A DNA stretch of 64,000 bases. It comes from Paulownia fortunei (lineage: Eukaryota; Streptophyta; Magnoliopsida; Lamiales; Paulowniaceae). The notes below the pieces were generated by a model. The model searched no databases. It was not told the origin of the DNA and saw nothing but the letters and a program-made list of their open reading frames with translations. The DNA is taken from positions 2,426,960-2,490,959 of the forward strand of contig CM033123.1 of NCBI GenBank assembly GCA_019321725.1, read 5' to 3'. The first letter of the stretch is position 1, and every line of letters begins with the position of its first letter. Of this stretch, positions 52,638-64,000 are shown in pieces. Both the position numbers and the translations under genes were made by a program.

Positions 52638-54379
52638 CTAAAATCCAGAATGCATGCAAATATTAGTAATATAGCATGTAATTCAAGGCTAATACATGAG
52701 AAAAATAATAAATGCAACAGTAGGAGTAGCAGCAGAAGCAGAAAGATTACTAAGGAAAAGTTGACAGACATTGAGAGTTGAAATCTTAACTCATTGTGGA
52801 TCCTACTACACAACATTAATTCAGAAATGGGGTTACCCAACATATTAGCTAAGCCAACTAAACATTAAGATATTTTTGTATATAAACAACCCCAATGTTT
52901 CACAAGCCAGAGTCAGTATCTACACTGGGGTCATTTTGGGATACATTGTCCAAAACATAAAAAATGCAGCAAATATATGCCTCTTAAGTGACTGAAAGCT
53001 AACACTGGTTCAATGCAATTTGTGTCAAAAGAGGAGTGCCATATTTATTAGTAACTATAGATATACTACCAAATAGTAGATACAATTGATCATGTTATGG
53101 AAGCATACTGGCAGTGCTTTCTTTGGGTCATTGTACCTAGGAGGGTTCAAAAGATCCTTATTCATAATGAATCATTATCCCAGGCATAAGGTAGATTAGG
53201 TCAGTCAGGGTAAACAGAGTAATAAATAGAAGAAATGGCAAACTGTTTATCATTAGAAGTTGATTTATACATAGTTAGGATTATTCTACAGTTTTTCACT
53301 TATTTTGTTTGGCAAACAACTTACCATTTGAGATTGATTTCTTGAACTCCTCCAAAATGTACCTTTTCATCAGTTAAGAGTATCCTGAAGTTCTTTACTT
53401 ATTTTACGTTTATGTTATCTTCAGATTTAAATATTTTTACCTTGTTTTCTTTTAAATTTTAAAGATTTCTTCATAATGAGTTCACTTTTCAAGACACCGG
53501 TTTTTACCCATGCAAACTGAAGCATCATAACAAGTCTCTCTTCCTCCCCCAGTATATTTAAGTATTGGTCTGAGAAAACATACTAGGCATTTATAATACT
53601 TCACAGATGAGCAAAATACAGTATGCATGTGTGCGCACAAATGCCCACACATCCACTTGTTTTCTCCAGGCAAAAAAGGCTGTTATGTTAAAATATCCAG
53701 AGGATCTAAAATCCAAGGGCACACAACAAATAGAACCATTCCACTGAGAAAATAACCCAGCATTATCAATACCCAAAGCAAAGTTTTAATTTGTCACACA
53801 ATATGTTGGAACCTTGGATTCACGCAAAGAAAACATGAAAGAAGACTTTTTCGTTGGTTTGTTTTAAAGTAAAACGAAGGCAAATCCTTGTAGAAATACG
53901 AATATGACTAGCATTTAATAATATGTACATTTATTTCATTTCTTTTATCATATCAATTAGGTTACATTTCAAAAAAACAAAATGTTATTCATTTCTTAGG
54001 ATAGGAAATGCAACTTTCATTAATTTCACTTTTCCTTTTCACTTCCCTTTGCTAAATCCTAGATCCAAACGAAGCGTTAGCATTAACGTATAACAGATCC
54101 ACGAGAAAAATCAAAACTTTACACGAAACTGCCAAAAATTCAAATTCTATAAAATACTATCAAATAACACCTCAACTGCTTAAAAAAGTGAAAATGAAAG
54201 AAAACCCACATATGCATTTCCTAGTGTGTGCCTGCGTCTGTGGGTTTTACTTACAGAAAGTGAAGCAGGAAACTGAAACCCTAAAAACCCTAAAATGGAA
54301 AAAGGGCATCAAATAAAGTTCGTAAAAAGGAAAAAAAATAATAATAACAGATAGATAGAAAAAGAAGAAATGGAAATAC
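52638..54379 (-). other. 5'UTR intron of RanGAP
   Basis: On the - strand a donor GTATTT follows CGACAAGAG at 54380, and an acceptor ATTTTAG precedes GTTTGGTTGAG, 11 bases before the ATG. A leader intron of 1.7 kb is plausible. It contains two abutting telo-boxes near its 5' end. Confidence 0.6.
54276..54293. promoter_or_regulatory. Two abutting telo-boxes
   Basis: AAACCCTAA occurs twice back to back on the + strand, about 90-100 bases inside the putative RanGAP leader intron. Telo-boxes near the 5' end of plant genes are known binding sites of TRB-type proteins and occur in growth-linked genes. Confidence 0.6.
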
Positions 54380-54460
54380 CTCTTGTCGCGGTTTCTGGAT
54401 TTTCTGAGTAAGTTGCGGCTCTTTGATTGTGGAACTATATGTGTCTCTGTGTATGTATAG
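54380..54460 (-). other. Putative RanGAP 5'UTR exon
   Basis: The stretch before the leader-intron donor, read on the - strand (CACATATAGTTCCACAATC to GCGACAAGAG), is less AT-rich than the DNA upstream. The transcription start is uncertain. Confidence 0.4.
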
Positions 54461-54594
54461 ATAGAGGTGGGAAATGAAAGAAACTGAAAACTCAAATGAA
54501 AATGTTTGGGGGGAAAGTGAAAATAAAGAAAAATTTATGATACACTTTTAAACTTTTACGCTTTTTTAAAGATGGGAGGACTAGTACTAGTGCG

Positions 54595-54603
54595 ACACGT
54601 GGC
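54595..54603. promoter_or_regulatory. G-box / ABRE-like site upstream of RanGAP
   Basis: ACACGTGGC matches the ABRE/G-box consensus and lies roughly 140-200 bases upstream of the likely RanGAP transcription start, in a local GC-richer patch. Confidence 0.45.
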
Positions 54604-54609
54604 TACGCC

Positions 54610-56760
54610 TGCTTCAATGCAAAGCTTTATTGCATCAAGTAGAAATAATTTATTTTTATTTACAAAAGAATATACTCTTTCCATTTAAAATTGAATATCT
54701 TGTTTTGAATTTACAGAAAACTTAAAAAATAATTTTTAAAAAAAAATGAGTAAAATGATGCTTAATTTCAGAAAATTTATTATACTTGAAGCCTCAAAAA
54801 TAAAATATAAACATTTAACTGATGAGAAAAAAACATATATAATAACAAAATATGTATATGTTATTTACATATGTTGTAACAATTATTTTGTCTATCATCT
54901 TTGCTATTAAATTAATTTTGATCTCTCTAATTTAGTGCTTGTCAAAATTAGTTTAGAACTTTTCAATTTTTCATAAATATAACTTTTCTGTTAATTGCTA
55001 ACTGAAAGATTAAAATTGTCAAAAAATTCAAATTTAAGAGGCCAATTTTTTTTAAAAATAATCAAATCAAAAGGATCCAAACTCTAATATTATGAATATT
55101 CTTGTGCATTGCATATGCTCTGTTTTGTTAAGATTAAATGGAGTTCAAATTATTAGGATCACATATATCTTAAAAATGAAACATGAGGAGCCAAATTTGA
55201 TGAGAGCTATACAATACGATTTGAAAGAAAATTAGTGGTAAAGATGAGGAATAAAAATTATAATTCTCTATATTTATGTAAAATTTACACACACGCACAC
55301 AGTTATACCATTTAAATTGACATAAAATTTTAAATGAGAATTGAAAGCATAAAACATTTAGTTATCTTAGCTTGCCCCTCAAAAAAAGTAGTCATGAGTG
55401 AGTTATCGGTATTACAATATTTTAGAATTTTTTTAAATTAAAATATAAATTGCAGAAAATCTCCAAAAGAAACTAGAAACATTGAAATTAAGATGAATGT
55501 TCATATTATTACATTATCTCTATAAAATAATATTTTTACGGTACTGAGAATTTGTTAAAATGCTATAATCAAGTGAATTACGACTGTTTTTGTCATTGGA
55601 TAATTATTTTTCAAAGTTAGTAAACAACTTATGATAGATGCATGTGCAAATAATTAAAAAATTATATATTTCTTGCATAGAATTTAAAAGTTAATAACAA
55701 AATAAAATAAAATATTGTAATACTAATTATTTATTGATGGATAAAAGTCTATTTTAACCAAAAGAAACCCAATTGTTGTAGCCTTATTGTTAAGTACTTG
55801 TTGAATAATTTACATGCAAAAGAGGTTTTTCAGATAATTTAAGAATGATATAGAAATTTTACATATAATAGCTAATGATTGATAAGTGATCATAGTATTT
55901 AGTAACATAATGTGTTAATATTGTGATAATGTTACACGTCATGAAGGTTTCACATCAAGAAAGCATTGTCCATTGAGATTGCTTGAGAATAATTTGGCAT
56001 TTTGTGTCTCTTGAATCTATTACTTATAGAGATAATTTTTCTACGTTTTTTATCTTATTGGTGTAAAGTTCTTCATATATCACATTCTTTGCCTTTGTCC
56101 CTAGTTTCAACCATAATGTTATGTTTAGATAAGGGGATTTAGTGAGAGGAAAAGAACAAAAGAAAATGTGCAAAAAATGTATATAGGTTTAGAGATGGTT
56201 AGGTTTATGTTGTTAATCTTGTAGAAAAAGATGTCGATAGATCTTTTGATGTTTGAATTGGTACCATCTTTTGATTTTGAGTCGAGACATTAGATATTGA
56301 TTGTTTGAAAATCGAAATTAAGTTTATTTATTTTAGTGTTAAAAAAATACTCTTGTTAGTTATTACATGAAGAAAGAAGAGTTTGGTCAATGTTTTTAAT
56401 TTATTTTATCTCATGATTCATTGTATCTAAAATAAAATAAGATATATTTATATCTATAATGTGAATCTCGACAAAAAAGCATATAACTATTTTAATTATG
56501 AAAATATAAAAAATAATATTTATTTAAAGAAATAAATCGTAAATCTCCCTTGAGACAAACATTTTTAAGGTCCAACACAAGTTTAGGAAATTCCAAGAAT
56601 TATGAAGATGGATAATGATGGTAGAATTGAAAATCAAATTTTGATACAACATGCATTAATTCTGTAATCATATGTAATCTACTATTCTGAAGTGAGAGTG
56701 TCCTTTCGACTTGACTTTTGATAAATTATAAAGTATTTGATGTATACTAGTAGCGCAATT
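54610..56760. other. AT-rich intergenic stretch, no gene seen
   Basis: About 2.1 kb of low-complexity sequence between RanGAP and the tRNA gene; nothing recognised. Confidence 0.5.
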
Positions 56761-56777
56761 GCTGGAGTAGCTCAGTT

Positions 56778-56810
<33 letters not shown>

Positions 56811-56834
56811 AAGGTTCAAGCCCTTCCTCTAGCG
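56761..56834 (+). tRNA. tRNA-Asn (anticodon GTT)
   Basis: A full cloverleaf folds. The acceptor stem GCTGGAG pairs with CTCTAGC (one G-T pair), and the D-arm is TAGCTCAGTTGGTTAGAGC. The anticodon stem TGTGG/CCACA has loop CTGTTAA with GTT at 56795-56797, and the T-stem GAAGG/CCTTC has loop TTCAAGC. The discriminator is G. The internal B box GGTTCAAGCC fits the consensus. CAA lies just upstream, as is common for plant tRNA genes, and TTTT three bases after the gene can end RNA polymerase III transcription. There is no intron. Confidence 0.96.
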
Positions 56835-56894
56835 ATTTTAACTATTTTTATTTGGAAGTGTGCGATTTTAACTATTTTTATTTGGAAGTGTGCG
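56832..56894. repeat. Perfect 30-bp tandem duplication at the tRNA 3' end
   Basis: Two identical 30-base copies (56832-56861 and 56862-56891) plus a third GCG. The first copy starts with the last three bases of the tRNA gene. Each copy carries its own TTTT. Confidence 0.97.
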
Positions 56895-57434
56895 TGTTTT
56901 GTTATTATGCATGTAACTATGTATAAATTATCTCCTTTTTTCCTTTTTCATCCAACCAAGAAACTGGAAATTCGGAGAAAAAACGAAAAACTAAAACATC
57001 TTTCTCAACTTAATTAAATATATGAAAATATAGGAAAATTTAGTTTTGAAAATTTGTTTGTAATAATATTATTATCAGTTGGACCCTCTCAAAATAATTA
57101 ATTTGATTATAGATGCATATTGGGAAAATATATAGTCAAATTGAGAATTTTAATTGTTAAAAAATTTAATTTTGAGTGAGACAATCTGCGGGTCTGATCT
57201 GGTTCCATTCTTTCCCGCGTTAATCCTGTACTATCAGTGTCTGTGATTCTTTCTTTATTCTTTCCTCTTCACCAACTTCATCTCTTTCTTGCAGAATTCA
57301 CCCTACAACTGACCCATTCAACTCCACTCTACTCATCAACTCCATCAGGCACCTTTCAACTCTCTCTCTCTTCCAAAGACTCAATCTTTCTCTCTTTCTC
57401 CCGCTCATGTCTATCTCTCTCAACACCATCCATC
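56895..57434. other. Upstream region and leader of the malectin-LRR gene
   Basis: AT-rich up to about 57180, then a CT-rich stretch (57240-57430, many CTCTCT) that looks like a plant 5'UTR. AATATATAG at 57125-57135 is a weak TATA candidate. Confidence 0.4.
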
Positions 57435-60400
57435 ATGACGATCACTGCTTTCTTCTTCCTCCTCTTTCTCCTGCCCTCAATTTCATTCTCTCAACCCCTT
57501 AGAGGTAAACTCAAAAAAGAGAAAAACAAAAACTCTTGATTCAATTTTGTGTTTCTGTCTTTATGTCTTTCTTTCCTTTTTTTTTTTTTTTTTTTATAAT
57601 TTTTGATTGATTTTTGTGAAAGACCTTCTGAAATATTGCCAACTTTTGATCTGGGCTTGCGCTTTCACTGATGAAAAATAAAGTCCCTGGTGCTTTTTAT
57701 TAATTGTGGACTTTATTTTGGTTTTCAGGCGTTTTTTATTAATTGTGGCGCTTTTACTTAAAAAATCAATTCATGTTTTTGTTCGGGTTTTGCAGGTGTG
57801 TTTATCGATTGTGGCGCTATTGTTAAGTCCACGGTCAACGGCTTGGAATGGCTGCCAGACGCCGGCTACATATCCACAGGAACATCCAAGAATATTACAG
57901 CACCGGGGCTTATCCCAACTCTTGCCACTGTGCGTACATTTCCCCTGCTAAACAACGTTTTCAAGAAGTTCTGCTACGAAATTCCAGTTGATCGGACGAG
58001 GAAATACTTAATCAGGACAACATATTACTATGGTGGAGTGAATGGAAATGTTAATCCCCCTGTTTTTGATCAGATAGTTGATGGGACATTGTGGAGTGTG
58101 GTGAATACAACTGAGGATTATGTGAATGGGAATATGAGTTATTATGAAGGCGTCTTTATGCCTACTGGAAAGAATTTGAGTGTGTGTTTGAGTGCAAATA
58201 CATATACTGATTCTGACCCTTTTATCTCTGCTCTAGAGGTTGTGCTTTTGTGGGATCAAATGTATAATTCCACAAATTTTAAAGCTTATGCTTTGAGTTT
58301 GGTGGCAAGGCACAGTTTTGGGTACAGCAGAACAATGACAGGGTGAGTCTTTCAGTCTTCAATTGTCATACTTCGACACTAATTATTTGATAACTGAGAA
58401 CTATTAAAGTTTAGGTAAATTTTTAGAAGAAACAAGGCTAAGTGTTAAATCATTCTTTTGATTATTTACCCTTGTTTAACTAAATTCTCATGGATTTCTG
58501 TATTCTTCTATTCTAATTTGCCTTTTCACATTGTGGTAGAGACAACACAAAAGCCGTTATCTTATTTCACAATTGCCTTATAGCAATAGCAAACGGCCTA
58601 CTTATAATCCTATGGGTCCATACGAACATTAAGGGATAGTGCGTGTTTCTAATATTGATTAGTAATCATAATTGAAGCATCATTTATAATGGGCCAAATA
58701 AAAATTTGTGGCTGGCCGGCCATTTTGTTTCTGTTCATTCATAAGGACAGTAATTTATTTGCTCTCACTTTATGAGGATTTAGAAGTTATAAGAAAAAGA
58801 AGAAAAATCCAGTCTGCACTCCTGGCTGTTGCATAGTGCCTATATCTTTCTGGTTACTACAAGAATGGTTTTATCAATGCAAGATTCTTCACTTGCAGCA
58901 TTTTTACTTTTCCATTTTCTAGCTGACCAAAGAACATGGAATCTCCAGATATCCTGATGATCAGTTTAATCGCTACTGGGAGCCATTTGGAGAAAATACA
59001 TCTCCCCCATCAACTTCTGGAAATCTTGCTGCTTCCGGTATCTGGAACCTGCCCCCTGCAAAAGTGTTTCAGACACGGTTGGCAAAAAGCCTGGCAGAAC
59101 CCCTGGCATTACTTTGGCCTCCGGGTCCTCTTCCAAGCACAGAATATTATATAGCTCTTTACTTTGCAGATGATCAAACGTCTATTTCAGAGAGCTCAAG
59201 AATATTGGACATAACTATAAATGGTGTTGCATATTACAGTAACCTGAATGTGATTCCAGCTGGTATTGTTGTCTTCGCAAACCAGTGGCGTCTTGCTGGC
59301 ATAACAAATTTAACCTTGACTCCTGCTCCTGGATCAAGTGTCGGCCCTCTGATAAATGCTGGAGAGGTTTTTAAAGTGCTTCCTGCTGGAGGGAAAACTC
59401 TGTCACGTGATGGTATGTGTCAGATCCTAATGCTCTATAGCTCGGCAACATAACTAGGATATTATTTAAGCCATCTCCTGAAGTTTTCTCTGCTTCTTGG
59501 ACCTCAACCTTGAAATACCAATCTGATTGAACACAATATAATCATGGATTCACGACGTGAAATACAAATTTGCAACTTTTGCTTCAGTGAACTAAATACT
59601 TGCCTTAAATTAGTCAGTGTAATTCTATGTTATGTTCCTTGCAGTAATTGCTATAATATATCTTAGAAAAAGCTTCCGGAACCCTCCAGCTGATTGGAAT
59701 GGTGATCCATGTTTACCCCGTCAATATTCATGGACAGGAGTTACTTGCTCAGAAGGACCCCGAATTCGTATAGTCACTTTGTGAGTAGGATCTTATTATA
59801 TACTACTATATTGCTGTGCCCTTTATTGTCTTTAACTTTCTCTGCTGCTGTTCATCTGCCTCAGCACTTGAACTGCCGCTGTCATAAAGTGGAATTGCAG
59901 CTTACTTATGTTTTTCTTCTTGTCCGCAGAAACATGACAAGCATGGGCCTTTCTGGATCACTTTCACCAAGTATTGCCAGGCTGACAGCATTGACTAGCA
60001 TGTGCGTGAATGTCTAATCTGCAAGATTTTAGACCTTCAGATATGTGGTTCTTCAATTGATGGCTTCTTGTTGTTGACAGCTTGCTCGGAAATAATAGCT
60101 TGTCAGGAACTATTCCGGACCTCAGTTCGTTAAAGGGATTGGAACTTTTGTGAGTCATGATCTGCTCTTACTATTTGCTGCCATCCTTTGAAATTTTTGG
60201 ACGATAGTGTACCTATAACAAGATGATTTCTTTCTAGTCAGTGACTGTCTATCTGTGATAAAGAACTTGACTGCTTTTTGGACGTGAACTAATTTGATAT
60301 TGATGTTCTGGGGTTAATACTTTTTATGCACTCATCAACTTTGCACCAAGAAATCACCCTTCACACAGCAGGTTCCTCCACCCCAGAGAACGGTTAGGGA

Positions 60401-62110
60401 TGCTGGGTTTTGGCTCAGCGAAAGCGGATGCTTAAGTTAGAGATTGCTTGTGGAGAAAGATTACAAAACGTAATAATGTGCTAGAATAATGAGAATATAC
60501 CTTAAACCTAGAGATGAAAACCTTCATATTCATTTTTTTATTTTATTTCCCTCTAGAGCTCAACCTCTTTTACTTCCTTGATCATAAAAGCTGCTCCAGT
60601 TGGGCTCGAATTAGACACCTTGGCCTGTACCTTTTAATAGGACTACCTCAGTCCGATGAACGAGCACTGTCTCCACTCAATGAGCTCGGACCCTCTGGGC
60701 TCAGGCCGGTCCATTGAATACTGAATGAGGCTAAACAACATCGGAACTAAGGGCTTATGTTGGGAACACCATGAAGCGCTTCTCAAATCGCCCCACCAAG
60801 TGCCAGCTTAGCCCACAGGCCTAATACATACTATCAGTATCACTATTCAAAACTAATGAGCTATTTAAGTTTTAGTTCATTCTATAATTTCTTTACTTAA
60901 TATGCTCCATCTTCCATATCAGGCATTTGGAAGACAATCAGCTTGGTGGAATGGTTCCTCCATCACTGGGAAACTTAAAAAACTTACGTGAACTGTAAGT
61001 TATACGCTCAGAAGCATTTTGTTAAGTTGAAGTTTCATGTTTCTCACAGTTACACGTTATGCCTCTGTTAAAGTGCTTGTGTTGTAATTTGTCCAATACC
61101 ATGAGTTTGTAGGATACTTATAGCTGATCTTTCTTACTGGAAAATGTTGCATAAAACCTGATAGAAAATGACAAATTTCAGAGATTTGGCAGAGCTTAGT
61201 TTACATTTGTTAATTTGCAATATGGAAGAGCATCTTTGTTTGGAAATTGTATTACTTATTCTCTTGCTGCCTGTTGGATTTTACATAGAATCAGTTTCTG
61301 TGTTTCAGAGCTTTTAATGCTTTTGGCTTAGTAATGACATCTAAATAGTACTTTATTAGCAACATTTATTACTGTTAGTTCTATGACATTAGATTTCAAA
61401 TATTTCTGTACATTTTTAATCACATCCTTGGAAAACATTAGGTCTCGGGTGAATTCATTTCAAGATGATTGCATGTTTGCTTTTGGAGATAGTGGTTCCC
61501 CTGTACATATTTATCTCAAATGAATCATATGAGCAATAAAATATGAGTAATATATGTGAGCTCAGCAGTGACTTTCATGAACTTGTTACGCATACAGCCA
61601 TCTCTATTTGCTAGGTGGATATCTGATTGTTGTTTGGTTTAAATTGAAATGCGCTTGCATATAACACGCTGGTGATTTGTACCTAGGAACTGCGTCAAAT
61701 CCATTTTTATCGATCTGTTTTGTGCTTTTAACATCCTTTGAATGTTCCACTTTAGTTTTTGATCTGATATATTTTATGCAATTACACCAAATAACTAGAA
61801 AATGGCTGATTAATTCTGATTTGCACTTGATTTTCTGTTATCTGTATTTCTTCGGTGGAATAACAATTTTGCATTTCTTATACGCTTTCGAAATGTCTGA
61901 ATCTAACACTGTTTTATGTGCTCAGCTTCCTGCAAAACAACAATCTGACAGGCCAAATACCAAGCAACCTTCCTGAGAAACCTGGGTTAACTCTGAGGTG
62001 ATTTGTTTTTTAAGCTATTAAGTGTTTCCTTTCTGTCAATTTAGGTGATTAATTGATTGAAATCTTTTTCTCTTAGGTATACCCCTGGGAATCCATTGTT
62101 GACTCCATGA
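57435..62110 (+). CDS. Secreted malectin-like / leucine-rich repeat protein
   Basis: Nine exons in phase: 57435-57504, 57796-58342, 58949-59412, 59645-59780, 59930-60001, 60081-60149, 60923-60994, 61926-61997 and 62077-62110. They give 511 residues. An N-terminal signal peptide ([14 protein letters not shown]) is followed by a malectin-like region ([41 protein letters not shown]) to about residue 345. Next comes an LRR cap ([20 protein letters not shown]), then three to four LRRs coded by exons of 69-72 bases. The protein ends soon after ([10 protein letters not shown]) with no transmembrane helix and no kinase. Architecture and length match the Arabidopsis At3g19230/At3g05990 group as I recall it, relatives of RLP4 and of malectin-LRR receptor kinases. 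It is probably apoplastic. Ligand and function are unknown. The exon 3 acceptor (58949) is the only one that keeps the frame. Confidence 0.88.
60360..60840. other. GC-richer block in intron 6 of the malectin-LRR gene
   Basis: Inside the 60150-60922 intron lies a stretch with GCTCGGACCCTCTGGGCTC and similar words, well above the base composition of the other introns. It looks like an insertion, possibly a short mobile element. No termini or coding sequence were identified. Confidence 0.35.
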
Positions 62111-63407
62111 CAGTCTTGACAAGATTGTTTAAACTGTCATTCTTTGCTCTGCTAAAAAACCATGCAAGTGTCTGTCAGAAGCATTGCTCATAGTTTTTCA
62201 TTTTCAGTTCTCTGAAGAATTGGAAGTCAGGTTTATGGTTGGTCTACTTAACCACATTCTTAGTATTGCCTTGAGAGCCAGGCGTTGTTTGTTCTAGATC
62301 ATTGCCTACGCAGATGAATATAATTGATGGCTGGATGACATGTGTATCAAGTATCAAGTTTTTGTGTCTCTAGATTGGTCATAGACGGTCATTTTGTTAA
62401 TAGTCGACTCTTTAGACATTATTTTATTTTTCTGTACACTGATTGTATAGAACGAATGTAACGCACTAGTAACTACAGTTCTCCGATGCTGCTGCAATTA
62501 GCATGTAAATTTTTTGTGATTCATTACAGTTTTTCGCGTTGTTTTTGTTCTATATGGCCTAATAATTCACATTGGTTTCCTAGTATTTTGTTGTTTCCAT
62601 GTGATTAATTTTGGAATTGCAACATATAAAAACAACATACAGAACCAGTTGGAAATAGTTGATGGAGGAATTAGGTTCTATGTCTTTCACAAGTTATGAA
62701 CATGACACCCCAACTCCTTTTTAGAACATTTCCACCATCTCACCAAGAAATTGTGGTAATGAGAAAGAATGCCTTTAAGTCCAATGACATGAAATTATAC
62801 AACTTCAATCATGCATTTAAATCTGTGTTTTGGGCTTCCTGTTTCATCCATTTTCAGCAAGTCATATTTTTGAGGTATATGTTGCCTTAAATCCTGTTGA
62901 AGAACACTTTTGGGAGAGGTCAGTAGTACCCTGAAGAGAGTAGGGCTTTTATGCACAAGTCCTCATAAAGGCATATTGCATCTAAAGGAGCTTTGTAGTT
63001 ACTGACTTAATGCTGTGCCGGAACGATAATAGCAATAGCAGTAAAGGTATAAGAAAAGGGTAAAAAAGATAAATGACAATATCAACAATAATTAGACCAG
63101 GAATAATATGCTTTTTACACTTTTTATATAATAATTTGAACAGATTCCCTTGTCTGATGGTTGCGTAAGGCCCCAAAAATTAAGAGGGGTTCCATGTTCT
63201 GTGGATCATGTTTCCCAATCTCTTCCTCGAAACTTAGCTAACTATAGGAGATTAGTTGACATTTAACAAAAGAACATAGTCAGCATCGAAATTCCAATTC
63301 AGCAGATTTAGACGTAACATCAATGAATCTATAGAAGACACCAAAAAACATGAAATCAATACAAGTAAACAAACCAAAATGAAAAAGAAAAAAACATTTC
63401 TATATTA
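62111..63407. other. Convergent intergenic region
   Basis: The 3' flanks of the malectin-LRR gene (+) and the next gene (-). No further gene was recognised. Confidence 0.5.
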
Positions 63408-64000
63408 TCACCTCTCTAATCTACCTTTCCTTAAGGAAAATAGTGGAGGCAGTGCACTGTTCTTCGCCTGCGTGCAAATGGGCACATTGATCACAGGCCT
63501 TATCCTTATACTAGCTGTTCTTGTTCTCTCCTGTCCTTTCTTAATTCTCTTCACAGGTTTCTCTTTATTTCTTACCCCTTCTTTTCTCTCTTCTACTGAT
63601 GGAATATCAGCTAGTGAAGTCCTGGAAGAGGAGGAAGAAGATGAAGTAGACGGTGATAAAGTCGAAGCACGTTGTTTTTTCAACCTCAATAACTCCTTCC
63701 ATAAAACAGTGCATTTGGGGGGCCTAGGGGAGGGATCATCATCAAGAAACCAGCTTATTCTGCTCTCCTCCTTGTTGCTTTGCAAAGTTTCCTCAGGCCC
63801 CTCTTCAGCATTCTCCGATTTCAAGCTGATTTTGTTAAGTTTCTCAGCATGATGCATTTCCCAGAAGGGAAGTAACTTACCTTCACAGAACAACTCATCA
63901 GCTGTAATCATGTTGGTTAAGTTTCCTGAGAGAAACTCGAACTCTGCGTTGCGTGCAGCCCTGGCTCTTTCCGCCTCTCGCTCTTTCTCTGCTTGAGGGT
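63408..64000 (-). CDS. Uncharacterised plant protein, C-terminal part (gene runs off the window)
   Basis: The frame is open from the window edge (64000) to a stop at 63408-63410, about 196 residues. It opens with an Arg/Glu/Ala-rich segment (REAERARAARNAEFEF), then SGNLTNMITADELFCEGKLL, an acidic and a basic stretch, a nine-Ser run, and a Lys/Arg-rich tail. The pattern EFEF followed about ten residues later by ADELF-GKLLPF resembles plant DUF1645-type and membrane-associated kinase regulator-like proteins, which are mostly disordered and induced by stress. This assignment is tentative. An internal Met at 63911 is unlikely to be the start, because the conserved EFEF segment lies upstream of it. 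Confidence 0.75.
   Translation of the reverse strand, partial: PQAEKEREAERARAARNAEFEFLSGNLTNMITADELFCEGKLLPFWEMHHAEKLNKISLKSENAEEGPEETLQSNKEESRISWFLDDDPSPRPPKCTVLWKELLRLKKQRASTLSPSTSSSSSSSRTSLADIPSVEERKEGVRNKEKPVKRIKKGQERTRTASIRIRPVINVPICTQAKNSALPPLFSLRKGRLER

Noticed and set aside
37037..54500. KAPP, SNF2 and RanGAP considered as a functional cluster
   Set aside because: The three act in different pathways, have independent promoters and are common single genes in plants; adjacency is not evidence of a system.

Overview
The window looks like nuclear DNA of a dicot plant. It is AT-rich, its genes have many small GT-AG introns, microsatellites are common, and the recognisable proteins belong to plant-only or plant-typical families (FANTASTIC FOUR, KAPP, the MINUSCULE-type SNF2 ATPase, a WPP-domain RanGAP, a malectin-LRR protein). 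The species cannot be fixed from the sequence. Gene models below were built by hand by joining exons at splice sites that keep the reading phase. All homology statements are from memory of the families, not from a search.

Layout. 1-2.5 kb: 3' part of a + strand gene of unknown function. 2.5-14.7 kb: a gene-poor stretch with short tandem repeats, CA/TA microsatellites and a short inverted-repeat element. 14.7-15.7 kb: an intronless FANTASTIC FOUR-like gene on the - strand. 15.7-25.8 kb: another gene-poor AT-rich stretch holding two diverged relatives of the same short element. 25.8-35.9 kb: a complete 13-exon KAPP gene (membrane anchor, FHA, PP2C), + strand. 37.0-49.5 kb: a complete 12-exon CHR12/CHR23-like SNF2 chromatin-remodelling ATPase, + strand. 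51.0-54.5 kb: RanGAP on the - strand, tail to tail with the SNF2 gene, with a 5'UTR intron and a one-base frameshift in a C6/G6 run. 56.8 kb: tRNA-Asn(GTT). 57.4-62.1 kb: a secreted malectin-like/LRR protein, + strand. 63.4-64 kb: the 3' part of an uncharacterised - strand gene that runs off the window.

The genes are unlinked in pathway: receptor-kinase dephosphorylation (KAPP), chromatin remodelling and growth (MINU/CHR12), Ran cycle (RanGAP), meristem size (FAF) and a cell-surface carbohydrate-binding-type protein. Their neighbourhood is ordinary plant synteny, not an operon or cluster.

I found no clear new biological system. The points most worth a second look are the RanGAP frameshift, a degenerate tandem array of roughly 150-210 bp units filling intron 1 of the SNF2 gene, a 232-bp tandem duplication inside a KAPP intron, two GC-AG introns forced by reading phase, a perfect 30-bp duplication that begins inside the 3' end of the tRNA gene, two abutting telo-boxes in the RanGAP leader intron, and a three-copy family of short inverted-repeat elements.
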